This document shows positions 25,244 through 33,614 of a stretch of 64,000 nucleotides of DNA, in pieces; position 1 is the first letter of the stretch, and every line of letters starts with the position of its first letter. The stretch is taken from positions 62,001 through 126,000 of the forward strand of contig FMXS01000005.1 of the NCBI GenBank assembly GCA_900104495.1, read 5' to 3'. The notes under the pieces are model-generated. The model worked only from the letters and a program-made list of their open reading frames with translations. It did no database searches and had not been told where the DNA came from. The position numbers were made by a program, and so were the translations under genes. Origin of the DNA: Ruminococcaceae bacterium FB2012. GTDB taxonomy: Bacteria; Bacillota; Clostridia; Oscillospirales; Ruminococcaceae.

Positions 25244-25745
25244 GTCCGAGCGCGGACGGCGGCAGGGGCGTGCCCCTGGCCCGAGCGCGGGCGGCGGCAG
25301 GGGCGTGCCCCTGCACCCAACTCCGCCGCAAGCAACGGAGTGCAGGAAACAAGATAGCGAAGCGGCGGGGCCGCACAAAGTTGTAATTCAAACGCGAAGC
25401 GCATTCCGCGGTCCAGGGCGCGGTAGCCCTGGCGGGACAATTTTTCCTCGCAAGCTCGGAAAAATCGGGGGCGGAGCCCTCGCGGGTCAAGGGCAGAGCC
25501 CTTGCGAAGACATTTTATCCTCGCAAGCTCGGAAAAATCGGAGGCAGAGCCTCGTTCGGCGCGTAAGCGACGACCCCGGCGCTGCACAAGAAAAGAGTAG
25601 GGAAACAAAGCAGTTTCCTTACTCTTTTTTTCGTGGACAAACCAAATGCAGCGCCGGAAACGTTGTCCTCCCGCACTCGCAGGAAACAGCGAGGGAGCGA
25701 AGCGTCCGAGCGTCTTTCCGTCCGGTAATGAACATCCGGTAAAGC
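25244..25745. repeat. Modular hairpin-rich intergenic repeat, copy A
   Basis: This gene-free stretch is a mosaic of short GC-rich modules. GGCAGGGGCGTGCCCCTG occurs at 25261-25278 and 25296-25313. Then come ACTCCG...CGGAGT, GCGGCGGGGCCGC, a module with AGGGCAGAGCCCT, a 23-bp direct repeat (25446-25468 and 25519-25541), GAGGCAGAGCCTC, and a larger fold in which CCGGCGCTG (near 25577) faces CAGCGCCGG (near 25650) around a 15-pair stem, AAAGAGTAGGGAAAC with GTTTCCTTACTCTTT. Most modules recur in the same order at 61777-62370. No transposase or sensible ORF is present. It begins ten bases after the EAL gene stop and ends before the scrR promoter. Confidence 0.8.
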
Positions 25746-25853
25746 ACATCCCGTGATGCACCAAGCGAAGCCCCCGCCTTTGTCCAATGCTAACTGACAG
25801 CCGAACAAGTCCAATAACCGCAGCATATTACCTGCGAACCTTGCAAAACCCAC

Positions 25854-25902
25854 TTGATTTTTTAGGGAAAATGTGGTATAATATATGAAATCAATATCAT
25901 AT
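25854..25902 (+). promoter_or_regulatory. scrR promoter and sucrose-regulator operator
   Basis: TTGATT (25854-25859), 17 bases, TATAAT (25877-25882), followed at once by ATATGAAATCAATATCATAT (25883-25902). This 20-mer, with ATATGA and TCATAT as inverted ends, occurs again, base for base, in the scrA promoter at 27032-27051. Its place at the start point fits autoregulation by the LacI-type protein encoded next. Confidence 0.8.
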
Positions 25903-25919
25903 ATAAAGGAGATGCATCC

Positions 25920-26912
25920 ATGAATATTACGGAATTCGCCCGGGAGGCCGGGGTGTCGGTCTCGGCGGTGAGCAGGTATTTCAATAACGGCTACCTTGCC
26001 GGGGACAAAAAGGAAAAGATCGAAGCCGCTCTGGAACGGACGGGCTATGTTCCCAGCTACTCCGCGAGGACGGTGCGCTCCAAGGTCACCAAGCTCATCG
26101 GCGTCATCCTGCCGAAGCTCTCCAGTGAGAGCATCTCACGGGTGACCGAGGGGATAAGCGAAGTGCTGGGCGCCGAGGGCTTTGAACTGCTGCTGGTCAA
26201 TACCGCCAACGACTATAACCGTGAGATCAGCTCGCTGGAGCTGTTCCGGCAGAACCGGGTGGACGGCGTCATCCTGCTGGCAAGCGTCTTCACCGACCTC
26301 CACCGCTCGCTGCTGGCAAAAATGCGGGTCCCGGTGATAATCGTCGGACAGGAGCTGAAAGGCTATAACTGCGTCTGCCATAACGACGAGGGCGCGGCTT
26401 ACAGCATGACTAAGCTGATGCTGGACAAGGGCGCTAAGCGCCCCGCGTTCATCGGGGCCAACCCCGAGGACAAGGCCGCCGGCCTGGACCGCAGGCTGGG
26501 ATTTGAAAGGGCAGTCAAGGAGGCGGGACTTACTGTCGATCCGAAATACTGCGAGATCGCAAAGTTCAGTATGGCCTCCGGCTACGAAAAAGCCAAGCGC
26601 CTGTTCTCCAACCGCCAGAAGCCCGACTGTATCTTCTGCGCCACCGACAACATCGCCGCCGGGGCGATGCAGTATCTCCGGGAAAAAGGCATCCGCGTGC
26701 CCGAAGAAGTTATGATCGGCGGAGTCGGGGATTCGCGCTTCGACACGGTGCTGTATGTCCCCCTTTCCACCGTTCATCTGCACTACAAGACCGCCGGCAT
26801 CGAGGGAGCGAAAATGCTCCTCTCCGAAATGCAGGACAGCTCCGAGGTCCACCGCATACTTCAGCTCGAATACGAGATAATAGAAAGAGGTTCCACCGAC
26901 AGGCACATATGA
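25920..26912 (+). CDS. scrR: LacI-family repressor of the sucrose PTS genes
   Basis: 330 residues, usual LacI length. The HTH is at the N-terminus (ITEFAREAGVSVSAVSRYFNNGYLAGDKKEKIEAALE), the hinge near GYVPSYSARTVRSK, and a periplasmic-binding-type effector domain follows (IGVILPKLSSESISRVTEGI, DGVILLASVFTD, PAFIGANPEDKAAGLDRRLGFERA). AAAGGAG lies before the ATG. It stands upstream of and on the same strand as scrA-scrB-scrK, and identical operators sit at both promoters. The effector is probably a sugar such as fructose or a sucrose-derived phosphate (inference). Confidence 0.88.
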   Translation: MNITEFAREAGVSVSAVSRYFNNGYLAGDKKEKIEAALERTGYVPSYSARTVRSKVTKLIGVILPKLSSESISRVTEGISEVLGAEGFELLLVNTANDYNREISSLELFRQNRVDGVILLASVFTDLHRSLLAKMRVPVIIVGQELKGYNCVCHNDEGAAYSMTKLMLDKGAKRPAFIGANPEDKAAGLDRRLGFERAVKEAGLTVDPKYCEIAKFSMASGYEKAKRLFSNRQKPDCIFCATDNIAAGAMQYLREKGIRVPEEVMIGGVGDSRFDTVLYVPLSTVHLHYKTAGIEGAKMLLSEMQDSSEVHRILQLEYEIIERGSTDRHI

Positions 26913-26958
26913 TTTATCGTTTTGCACAAAGACAGAGTGTGAAATTGTGTGAAACTTA

Positions 26959-26975
26959 CCAAAAACGCTTTCACA
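26959..26975 (-). promoter_or_regulatory. Candidate catabolite-responsive element (cre)
   Basis: The minus strand reads TGTGAAAGCGTTTTTGG; TGAAAGCGTTTTT fits the CcpA site TGWAANCGNTNWCA in all but its last two positions. It lies just upstream of the scrA -35 box. Parts of the surroundings (GAAATTGTG ... CACAATTC) form an inverted repeat that could also end scrR transcription. Confidence 0.4.
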
Positions 26976-26993
26976 ATTCTGACTAAATGTCAA

Positions 26994-27051
26994 TAGACAT
27001 CCCGCGTTAGACGTGATATAATAAAAACACGATATGAAATCAATATCATAT
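26994..27051 (+). promoter_or_regulatory. scrA promoter with second copy of the sucrose operator
   Basis: TAGACA (26994-26999), 17 bases, extended -10 TGATATAAT (TATAAT 27017-27022). The operator ATATGAAATCAATATCATAT follows at 27032-27051, nine bases after the -10, identical to the one in front of scrR. Confidence 0.8.
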
Positions 27052-27104
27052 GTTATCTGATATTGTTTCAGAGACCTCGTCTGATTTAGGAAAGGGTGAT
27101 CTAC

Positions 27105-28997
27105 ATGGATTACAGCAAGTGCGCATCGGAGATCCTGAGCGCCATAGGCGGCAAGGATAACCTCGCAAGCGCAGCCCACTGCGCCACACGTCTTCGGCTG
27201 GTAATTGCCGACAACGAAAAGGTCAAGAAATCCGTGCTTGAAAACATCGACGGCGTCAAGGGTGTGTTTGAAGCTCAGGGACAGCTTCAGATCATCATCG
27301 GCACCGGAACGGTGAACAAGGTCTATGCCGAGTTTATTAAAATGGCAGGCGTCGAGGCCGCTTCAAAGGACGACGTAAAGAAAGCCGCCGCTGCCAAGGC
27401 CCCCTGGTACAAGCGGGCCGTCAAGACCCTCGGCGATATCTTCGTACCGATCATTCCCGCGATCGTTGCCACCGGTCTCCTCTGCGGACTGCTGGGCGGT
27501 CTGTCAAGAGCCTTCCCGGATATGGCGGATTCCCAGTTCTATAAGCTGCTGGATATATTCTCAAACGCAGCTCTGACCTTCCTGCCCATACTCATCGCGG
27601 TAAGCGCCGCAAAGATCTTCGGCGCGAATATCTATCTCGGCGCCGTTATCGGTATGATAATGATCCACCCGAATCTGATAAACGCCTGGTCCGTGGGCGA
27701 CGGCACCGATCTTCCGGTGCTTTGGTCCTGGGGCTTCTGGGACGTTCACGCCACCGGCTACCAAGGCCACGTTATCCCGGTAGTTATCGCGGTGCTGCTG
27801 CTTTCGATCATTGAAAAGTGGCTCCACAAGAAGGTCCCGGAAATGTTCGACCTCTTTGTGACTCCGCTGGTATCCGTTCTCGTCACCGGCTTCTTAACGA
27901 TGACGGTCATCGGACCCGTATTCTCGCAGATCGAATCCTGGGTGCTTTCGGGCGCACAGTGGCTCATATCCATACCCTTCGGCATCGGCTCCTTCCTCAT
28001 GGGCGCCGCCTATGCCCCCACGGTAGTTGCAGGCGTTCACCATATGTATAACGCTATCGAGCTTTCGATGATCGCCGATAACGGCAAGAATATATGGATG
28101 CCGATAGCTACGGCTGCCAACGTTGCGCAGGGCGCCGCCGCTCTCGCCGTGGCTATCAAGACCAAGAACAAAAAGACCAAGTCAATGGCTCTGCCCGCAT
28201 CCCTCTCCGCTTTCATGGGCATTACCGAGCCCGCGATCTTCGGTGTTAACGTAAGATACGTCAGACCCCTTATAGCCGGTATGGCAGGCGGTGCCTGCGG
28301 TGCCGCAGTAGCCTCGATAATGAACGTCTATGCCACCGCCAACGGCGTAACGGGCATATTCGGATTCCTTATAACCACCGACAGCATAGTCGGTTATCTG
28401 CTCACCTTCCTTGTTGCATCCGCAGTGGCCTTCGGACTTTCCTGGATGCTCTACAAGGACCCCGTTGAGGAAGCTGTTGCCGCTTCCGAACCGGAGCCGG
28501 AGCCTGCTCCCGCTGTCGAAGTAAAGTCTGCCGAAAACTATGATGACAGCTGCGTTTACTCGCCTCTTAAAGGCAAGGCCGTTCTTATGGCGGATGTTCC
28601 CGACGAGACTTTCGCCTCCGACGTCCTCGGAATGGGCGCCGCGGTGGATCCTGCGGAGGGCAAGGTGGTCGCTCCCGCTGACGGCGAGGTCAGCACTCTC
28701 TTCGACACTCACCACGCGATAGGACTGACCCTTGACAACGGTATGGAGATGCTGATACACATTGGCATCAACACCGTGGAGCTTAACGGTGAGGGCTATA
28801 CTGCCCACGTTGAGGAGGGCGACAGAGTCACCCGCGGGCAGACGCTTATAACCTTCGATATCCCGCTTATCAAGAGCAAGGGCTATCCCGTGATAACCCC
28901 CGTAATAATCACCAACGCCGACGAATACAGCGACATACACAAGGCCGAGTGCAGTGAAGTCGAATACCTCGACAAGCTGATCGAAACGGCCAAGTAA
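27105..28997 (+). CDS. scrA: Sucrose-type PTS transporter EIIBCA
   Basis: 630 residues; the ATG at 27105 follows AAAGGGTGA. Domain order B-C-A of the glucose/sucrose/beta-glucoside superfamily. IIB (1-90) has its phosphorylation cysteine at 26 (AAHCATRLRLV). IIC (~105-460) spans about ten membrane segments (LGDIFVPIIPAIVATGLLCGLL; GITEPAIFGVNVRYV). IIA (~485-630) carries the active His in MLIHIGINTVEL. The protein imports and phosphorylates the sugar at the expense of phosphoenolpyruvate. Sucrose is assigned from the GH32 hydrolase and fructokinase that follow; trehalose or another glucoside cannot be excluded from this protein alone. Confidence 0.9.
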   Translation: MDYSKCASEILSAIGGKDNLASAAHCATRLRLVIADNEKVKKSVLENIDGVKGVFEAQGQLQIIIGTGTVNKVYAEFIKMAGVEAASKDDVKKAAAAKAPWYKRAVKTLGDIFVPIIPAIVATGLLCGLLGGLSRAFPDMADSQFYKLLDIFSNAALTFLPILIAVSAAKIFGANIYLGAVIGMIMIHPNLINAWSVGDGTDLPVLWSWGFWDVHATGYQGHVIPVVIAVLLLSIIEKWLHKKVPEMFDLFVTPLVSVLVTGFLTMTVIGPVFSQIESWVLSGAQWLISIPFGIGSFLMGAAYAPTVVAGVHHMYNAIELSMIADNGKNIWMPIATAANVAQGAAALAVAIKTKNKKTKSMALPASLSAFMGITEPAIFGVNVRYVRPLIAGMAGGACGAAVASIMNVYATANGVTGIFGFLITTDSIVGYLLTFLVASAVAFGLSWMLYKDPVEEAVAASEPEPEPAPAVEVKSAENYDDSCVYSPLKGKAVLMADVPDETFASDVLGMGAAVDPAEGKVVAPADGEVSTLFDTHHAIGLTLDNGMEMLIHIGINTVELNGEGYTAHVEEGDRVTRGQTLITFDIPLIKSKGYPVITPVIITNADEYSDIHKAECSEVEYLDKLIETAK

Positions 28998-29018
28998 GAA
29001 AGGACGGTGAGCCGGACT

Positions 29019-30350
29019 GTGAAAAACGACTACAGGCAGATGCTCCATCTTGAGCCGCAGAAGGGCTGGCTCAACGATCCCAACGGGCTGTGTTTTTTCA
29101 AGGGAGAGTACCATGTGTATTTCCAGTATGCTCCCGACAGCGCCGAGGGCAAAGGCCTCAAGTGCTGGGGACACTGGAAAAGTCCCGACCTTCTGCACTG
29201 GCACTTCACCGGGACGGTGCTTTCCCCCGACATCCCCGAGGACCGAAGCGGCGTCTATTCGGGATGCGGCTTCGTAAAGGACGGCCTGCTTTACCTCTTC
29301 TATACGGGCAATGTGAAGGAAGAGGGAGACCACGACTATATCACCTCGGGACGGGGAGCCAACGTCATCCTCGTGACCACCGAGGACGGGCATAATATGA
29401 GCCCCAAAAAGGTCCTGCTCCGCAATTCCGATTATCCCGATTACTGCTCCTGCCATGTGCGGGACCCCAAAGTCTGGGAGGAAGACGGGAAGTATCATAT
29501 GGTCCTGGGCGCAAGGACCCTCGATGACAAAGGCTGTGTGCTTTACTACGTCTCGGAGGACCTTTTGAACTGGAGCTTTGATAAGGAGATACGCACTCCC
29601 GATTCGGGATATATGTGGGAATGCCCCGACGAATTCATCCTCGGGGAAGAGAGGTTTCTGAGCATCTCTCCCCAGGGGCTCCCTCACGAAAGATACTTCT
29701 CGCAGAACGTTTACAGCTCGGGCTATCTGAAACTCGACACGGGAGCCTATACCGAATGGGACTGCGGCTTTGATTTCTACGCTCCCCAGACCTTTGACGC
29801 TCCCGACGGCAGAAAAATACTCATCGGCTGGGAAGGCATCGGGGACATTCCCTACACCAATCCCACCGTGGCTTCGGGCTGGCAGCACTGTCTGACTCTT
29901 CCGAGGGAGCTTTCCCTTTCGGAGAGGGGAGTTATACTCCAGCAGCCGGTGAGAGAGCTTGAAACGCTGAGGAAAGCTCCACAGCCGGTGAAAAGCGGAG
30001 AGAGCTTCAAGGCGGAGCTTCCCTTTGAGATAACGGGCGGCTGCGAAAAGGAGTTTTCGATTACCTTTGAAGGAGTCCTGACCTTTGAATACAGGGACGG
30101 CGAAGCTGCGCTGGCGTTTCTTTCCAAGACCGCCGGCGGGGCCCGCGCCGCAAGGTTCGCGAAACTGGATAACTGCCGTGATGTACGCATCATCGCAGAC
30201 AAGGCTTCCGTGGAAGTCTATCTGAACAGCGGCGAAAAGGTGCTTTCCAGCCGTATGTACCCCGAAGATACAGAGATCACCGTCAAAGCCGACGGAATAA
30301 GCGGCACGCTTTATCGGCTTGACGGAATTGAGGTGATACCCGATGAATAA
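29019..30350 (+). CDS. scrB: GH32 sucrose-6-phosphate hydrolase
   Basis: 443 residues from a GTG at 29019; a second GTG at 29007 is four codons upstream but lies too close to the AAAGGA site. The GH32 five-blade catalytic domain shows WLNDPNG with the nucleophile Asp20, the RDP motif (HVRDPKVW, near 147) and ECP with the acid/base Glu (WECPDEF, near 200). A C-terminal beta-sandwich domain follows, ending in the family's EVYLNSGEKVLSSRMYP segment. It splits sucrose-6-phosphate into glucose-6-phosphate and fructose in the cytosol; no signal peptide is present. Its end overlaps scrK by eight bases. Confidence 0.93.
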   Translation: MKNDYRQMLHLEPQKGWLNDPNGLCFFKGEYHVYFQYAPDSAEGKGLKCWGHWKSPDLLHWHFTGTVLSPDIPEDRSGVYSGCGFVKDGLLYLFYTGNVKEEGDHDYITSGRGANVILVTTEDGHNMSPKKVLLRNSDYPDYCSCHVRDPKVWEEDGKYHMVLGARTLDDKGCVLYYVSEDLLNWSFDKEIRTPDSGYMWECPDEFILGEERFLSISPQGLPHERYFSQNVYSSGYLKLDTGAYTEWDCGFDFYAPQTFDAPDGRKILIGWEGIGDIPYTNPTVASGWQHCLTLPRELSLSERGVILQQPVRELETLRKAPQPVKSGESFKAELPFEITGGCEKEFSITFEGVLTFEYRDGEAALAFLSKTAGGARAARFAKLDNCRDVRIIADKASVEVYLNSGEKVLSSRMYPEDTEITVKADGISGTLYRLDGIEVIPDE

Positions 30351-31305
30351 CATACTTGCCGCTGTCGGAGAAGCGCTGATAGATTTCATCCCCGACAGGA
30401 GCGGCTGTCCATTTGACGAGGTGACGGCCTTCGCTCCGAAGGTGGGAGGCGCCCCCGCAAATGTCTGTGCGGCATTCTCGCGGCTGGGAGGCCGTTCGCG
30501 TATGCTCACTCAGCTGGGCGACGATCCCTTCGGGCATAAGATAATCGGCGAGCTTGAAAGGGCGGGAGTGGACACATCCTGCATTTCCCTTACCGACAAG
30601 GCCAACACTGCTCTTGCCTTTGTTTCCCTCGGAGAGAACGGCGACCGCACATTTTCCTTCTACCGCAAGCCCAGCGCCGATATGCTTTACAGCGCCGACA
30701 GCGTCAGAGAGGAATTCTTCGACGGAGTTTTCGCCCTGCATTTCTGCAGCGTTTCTATCGGGGACTTCCCGATGAAGGAGGCTCACAGGCGGGCTATCGA
30801 GATAATGCATCGGAGGGGCGGCATCGTCAGCTTTGACCCCAATCTCAGATTCAACCTTTGGGACAGCAGGGAAGCTCTTCAGACAGCGGTGAGGGAATTC
30901 ATCCCGCTGAGCGACATCGTCAAGCTCTCGGAGGACGAACTGGAGTTCGTCACAGGCACGTCGGACCCCGAACAGAGCGCGGCACGGCTCTTCGAGCAGG
31001 GCGTGAACTTAGTGCTGATAACCATGGGAAGCAAGGGGGCTTACGCCTTCACAAAGACCGCACAGGGCTTCTCCCCCGCAAAGGCGGTAAAGGCAGTTGA
31101 CACCACGGGTGCGGGCGACGGCTTCACAGGGGCATTTCTGTGGAAGCTCGGTCAGAGAGGTACGGGAAAGGCAGAGCTTGAAGAGATACCAATGGCGTAT
31201 CTCTGCGAATGCCTTGACTTTGCAAATCAGTTCTGCGCCCTGAGCGTTCAGAAAAAAGGTGCCATAGCATCTTATCCGACTTTGGATGAGATGCAGAAAA
31301 TATAA
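30343..31305 (+). CDS. scrK: Fructokinase (PfkB family)
   Basis: 320 residues. It starts inside the last codons of scrB with GAGGTGAT upstream. PfkB signatures: GGAPANVCAAFSRLGGRS near the N-terminus, FDPNLRFNLW, and VDTTGAGDGFTGAFLWKL with the catalytic Asp near the C-terminus. It phosphorylates the fructose released by the GH32 enzyme, so that all sucrose carbon enters glycolysis. Operon position makes fructose a much better substrate guess than for the isolated PfkB kinase at 6300-7199. Confidence 0.92.
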   Translation: MNNILAAVGEALIDFIPDRSGCPFDEVTAFAPKVGGAPANVCAAFSRLGGRSRMLTQLGDDPFGHKIIGELERAGVDTSCISLTDKANTALAFVSLGENGDRTFSFYRKPSADMLYSADSVREEFFDGVFALHFCSVSIGDFPMKEAHRRAIEIMHRRGGIVSFDPNLRFNLWDSREALQTAVREFIPLSDIVKLSEDELEFVTGTSDPEQSAARLFEQGVNLVLITMGSKGAYAFTKTAQGFSPAKAVKAVDTTGAGDGFTGAFLWKLGQRGTGKAELEEIPMAYLCECLDFANQFCALSVQKKGAIASYPTLDEMQKI

Positions 31306-31332
31306 TTCTATCTACGAAAGGAACGAAGTATC

Positions 31333-31593
31333 ATGAAAGAATTTTCCTACACCATCAAGGATGAGATCGGCATCCACGCAAGACCCGCAGGCAACCTTGT
31401 TAAGCTCATCAAGGGCTTTTCCAGCAAGGTGACCATCGAGAAGGAGGGCAAACCGCCTATCAATGCCACAGCTCTGATGAAGCTCATGGGCCTCGGCGTA
31501 AAGTGCGGTGACACCGTTAAGTTCACCGTTGAAGGCGACGACGAGGATGCGGCAGTAAAGGGCATCGAAGAGTTCATGAACGCAAATCTCTGA
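31333..31593 (+). CDS. ptsH: HPr-like phosphocarrier with no regulatory Ser46
   Basis: 86 residues, AAAGGA ten bases before the ATG. His15 in GIHARPAG is the residue phosphorylated by enzyme I. In Firmicutes HPr the regulatory Ser46 lies in a K-S-I-M-G-V-M-S-L-G type helix; here the matching segment reads NATALMKLMGLGV, with Ala in that place (and Thr just before). The protein can therefore carry phosphate for transport but probably cannot be phosphorylated by HPr kinase to act as CcpA co-repressor. A change of that kind suggests a copy dedicated to this cassette, or a lineage without HPr kinase control. Confidence 0.93.
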   Translation: MKEFSYTIKDEIGIHARPAGNLVKLIKGFSSKVTIEKEGKPPINATALMKLMGLGVKCGDTVKFTVEGDDEDAAVKGIEEFMNANL

Positions 31594-31626
31594 TAATCAG
31601 CAGACCGAAAGGACAGGTGACGGACT

Positions 31627-33258
31627 ATGGCCGTGTTTAACGGAAAAGGAGTATACGGAGCCGTTGCTATAGGCAAGGCTCACGTTTTCAAGAGACAGGC
31701 GGCTGAGGTCCGCCGCGTGTCCGTAAGCGATACCGCCGCCGAGCTGGAGCGCTTTGAAAACGCCAAGGCCCTGGCAGTGGAACAGCTGACGGCGATCCAC
31801 GAGAAGGCTCTTAAAGAAGTGGGCGAGACCAACGCCGAGATCTTTGAGATCCATATTATGATGCTGGACGACGAGGACTACAACGAATCCGTTCAGAGCA
31901 TCATCGAGACCCAGAGCGTCAACGCCGAATATGCCGTGGCGGTGACCTCGGACAATTTCGCCGAGATGTTCGCAAGCATGGACGACGCCTATATGCAGGC
32001 GCGTTCCGCCGATGTTAAGGATATTTCCAACCGCCTTATCGCCTGCCTTACCGACAGCGGCGGCGGCGGGACCTCCTCGGAGGAAAAGATGATCGTCTGC
32101 GCCGACGACCTTGCTCCCAGCGAGACGGTCTCCCTCGACAAGGACAAGGTGCTTGCCTTTGTTACGGCCTTCGGCTCCTCAAATTCCCATACCGCTATCC
32201 TCGCGCGGAATATGAATATCGCCGCGGTTATAGGCGTAGGAGAGGAATTTCTCAAAGCCGTGGAGGACGGCTGTCTTGTGGCGGTGGACGGTCACACGGG
32301 AGAGGTGTTTGTGGATCCCGATGAGGAGACCGTAAAGCGCCTTGAAGAAAAGCAGGCCGCCGACATCAAGAAGAAACAGCTTCTCCAGGAGCTTAAAGGC
32401 AAGGAGAACGTGACCCTCGACGGAACAAAGATCAAGATCTATGCCAATATCGGCGGCGTCGGCGGGATAGGCGCCGTGCTTGCCAACGATGCGGGAGGCA
32501 TCGGCCTTTTCCGAAGTGAGTTCCTCTATCTCGAAAGCGAGGATTACCCCTCCGAGGATCAGCAGTTCCAGGCGTACAAAAAGGTGCTGGAAAGCATGGC
32601 CGGCAAGAAGGTCATAATCCGCACTCTGGACATCGGCGCCGACAAGCAGATCGACTATTTCAAGCTGGACAAAGAGGACAATCCCGCTCTCGGATTCCGC
32701 GCGATACGCATCTGCCTGACCCGTCCCGAGATATTCCGCACACAGCTCAGAGCGCTTTACCGCGCTTCCGCCTTCGGTGATCTCGGCATAATGTTCCCGA
32801 TGATAACTTCGGTCTCCGAAGTGGAGAAGTGCCTTGCAATGTGCGAAGAGGTGAGAAACGAGCTTTCCTCCGAGGGCATCCGCTTCAACGAAAAGACGGA
32901 GCTGGGAATCATGATCGAGACCCCTGCGGCGGCAGTCATCAGCGACAGGCTGGCTCCGCTGGTGGATTTCTTCAGTGTCGGCACCAACGACCTGACACAG
33001 TATACCCTGGCCTGCGACCGTCAGAACGCAAAGCTGGAGCCCTTCGTTGACACTCACCACGAGGCTGTGCTTCGGCTGATCGAGCTTTCGGCTAAGAACG
33101 CTCACGCCAACAACGCCTGGATAGGCATCTGCGGCGAGCTGGCCGCCGACCTTTCCCTGACGGAGCAGTTTTTGAGAATGGGCATCGACGAGCTTTCTGT
33201 TTCCGCGCCTTTCGTGCTTCCCCTGCGCGAGAAGGTAAGAAGCATCTCCCTGAAATGA
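31627..33258 (+). CDS. ptsI: PTS enzyme I (phosphoenolpyruvate-protein phosphotransferase)
   Basis: 543 residues, slightly shorter than the usual ~570. The phospho-His is H188 in GSSNSHTAILARN. The C-terminal PEP-binding barrel shows GGIGLFRSEFLYL, ALGFRAIRICL, GIMIETPAAAVI, FSVGTNDLTQYTLACDR and the catalytic Cys in GICGEL. The HPr-binding helical region lies between ~20 and 150. The ATG follows AAAGGACAGGTGA. It starts 33 bases after ptsH and completes a self-sufficient PTS together with scrA. No terminator with a clear T-run follows; a long imperfect inverted repeat near 33287-33345 may end the transcript. Confidence 0.95.
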   Translation: MAVFNGKGVYGAVAIGKAHVFKRQAAEVRRVSVSDTAAELERFENAKALAVEQLTAIHEKALKEVGETNAEIFEIHIMMLDDEDYNESVQSIIETQSVNAEYAVAVTSDNFAEMFASMDDAYMQARSADVKDISNRLIACLTDSGGGGTSSEEKMIVCADDLAPSETVSLDKDKVLAFVTAFGSSNSHTAILARNMNIAAVIGVGEEFLKAVEDGCLVAVDGHTGEVFVDPDEETVKRLEEKQAADIKKKQLLQELKGKENVTLDGTKIKIYANIGGVGGIGAVLANDAGGIGLFRSEFLYLESEDYPSEDQQFQAYKKVLESMAGKKVIIRTLDIGADKQIDYFKLDKEDNPALGFRAIRICLTRPEIFRTQLRALYRASAFGDLGIMFPMITSVSEVEKCLAMCEEVRNELSSEGIRFNEKTELGIMIETPAAAVISDRLAPLVDFFSVGTNDLTQYTLACDRQNAKLEPFVDTHHEAVLRLIELSAKNAHANNAWIGICGELAADLSLTEQFLRMGIDELSVSAPFVLPLREKVRSISLK

Positions 33259-33375
33259 CCGCGGCGAAAATGAAGGTCACACTGCGCTGAAATTCACGTT
33301 TTTGGTAGTTTTTACTACAAATACTTCAAAAATGAATTTTCATAGGTGCAATAATGCAAAATTTCCTGCAAGCCC

Positions 33376-33404
33376 TTGACAAATCCGAAACAGTGAAGTA
33401 TAAT
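33376..33404 (+). promoter_or_regulatory. Consensus promoter of the ammonium transporter gene
   Basis: TTGACA (33376-33381), 17 bases, TATAAT (33399-33404). The transcript should start near 33411, directly at the first hexaloop hairpin, leaving a ~200-base leader before the ATG. Confidence 0.88.
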
Positions 33405-33412
33405 ACAAACAT

Positions 33413-33464
33413 CAGAGGCAAGGACGTCCCGAAGAGAATTCTTCGTATCCTGCCTCTGTTTTTA
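33413..33464 (+). terminator. amtB leader: hexaloop hairpin P1 overlapping terminator T1
   Basis: P1 is GAGGC / loop AAGGAC (33420-33425) / GTCCC, a short stem with one mismatch. The same 5' sequence, CAGAGGCAAGGA (33413-33424), pairs instead with TCCTGCCTCTG (33448-33458) to make a terminator followed by TTTTTATTT; an inner hairpin CGAAGA...TCTTCG closes its loop. P1 and T1 cannot form together. Confidence 0.75.
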
Positions 33465-33480
33465 TTTATTATATTTCTGT

Positions 33481-33534
33481 AAGGCAACGGTGTCTTTGAA
33501 ATGCAAGGGAGCATTATCAAAGACACCTCTTTTT
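33481..33534 (+). terminator. amtB leader: hexaloop hairpin P2 overlapping terminator T2
   Basis: P2 is AAGGC / loop AACGGT (33486-33491) / GTCTT, five pairs including one G-U. From the last loop bases on, GGTGTCTTTGA (33489-33499) is also the 5' arm of a perfect 11-pair terminator with TCAAAGACACC (33517-33527), followed by TCTTTTTG. This is the classical ANTAR antiterminator layout. AGGAGG lies just after it, but the amtB start is at 33615. Confidence 0.85.
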
Positions 33535-33614
33535 GTTAGGAGGCGGTGCGGTATGATCTCAGACAATGATATCACCGGAAACATCAGTATCATTATCGAA
33601 AGAAGGAATTTTGT

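Noticed and set aside
25183..25764. Frames inside repeat copy A
   Set aside because: They translate palindromic modules in several frames, have no ribosome site, and the same peptides appear in copy B frames.
28182..30509. 775-residue minus-strand frame across scrA, scrB and scrK
   Set aside because: It crosses three well-supported genes and their boundaries, which a real gene would not do.
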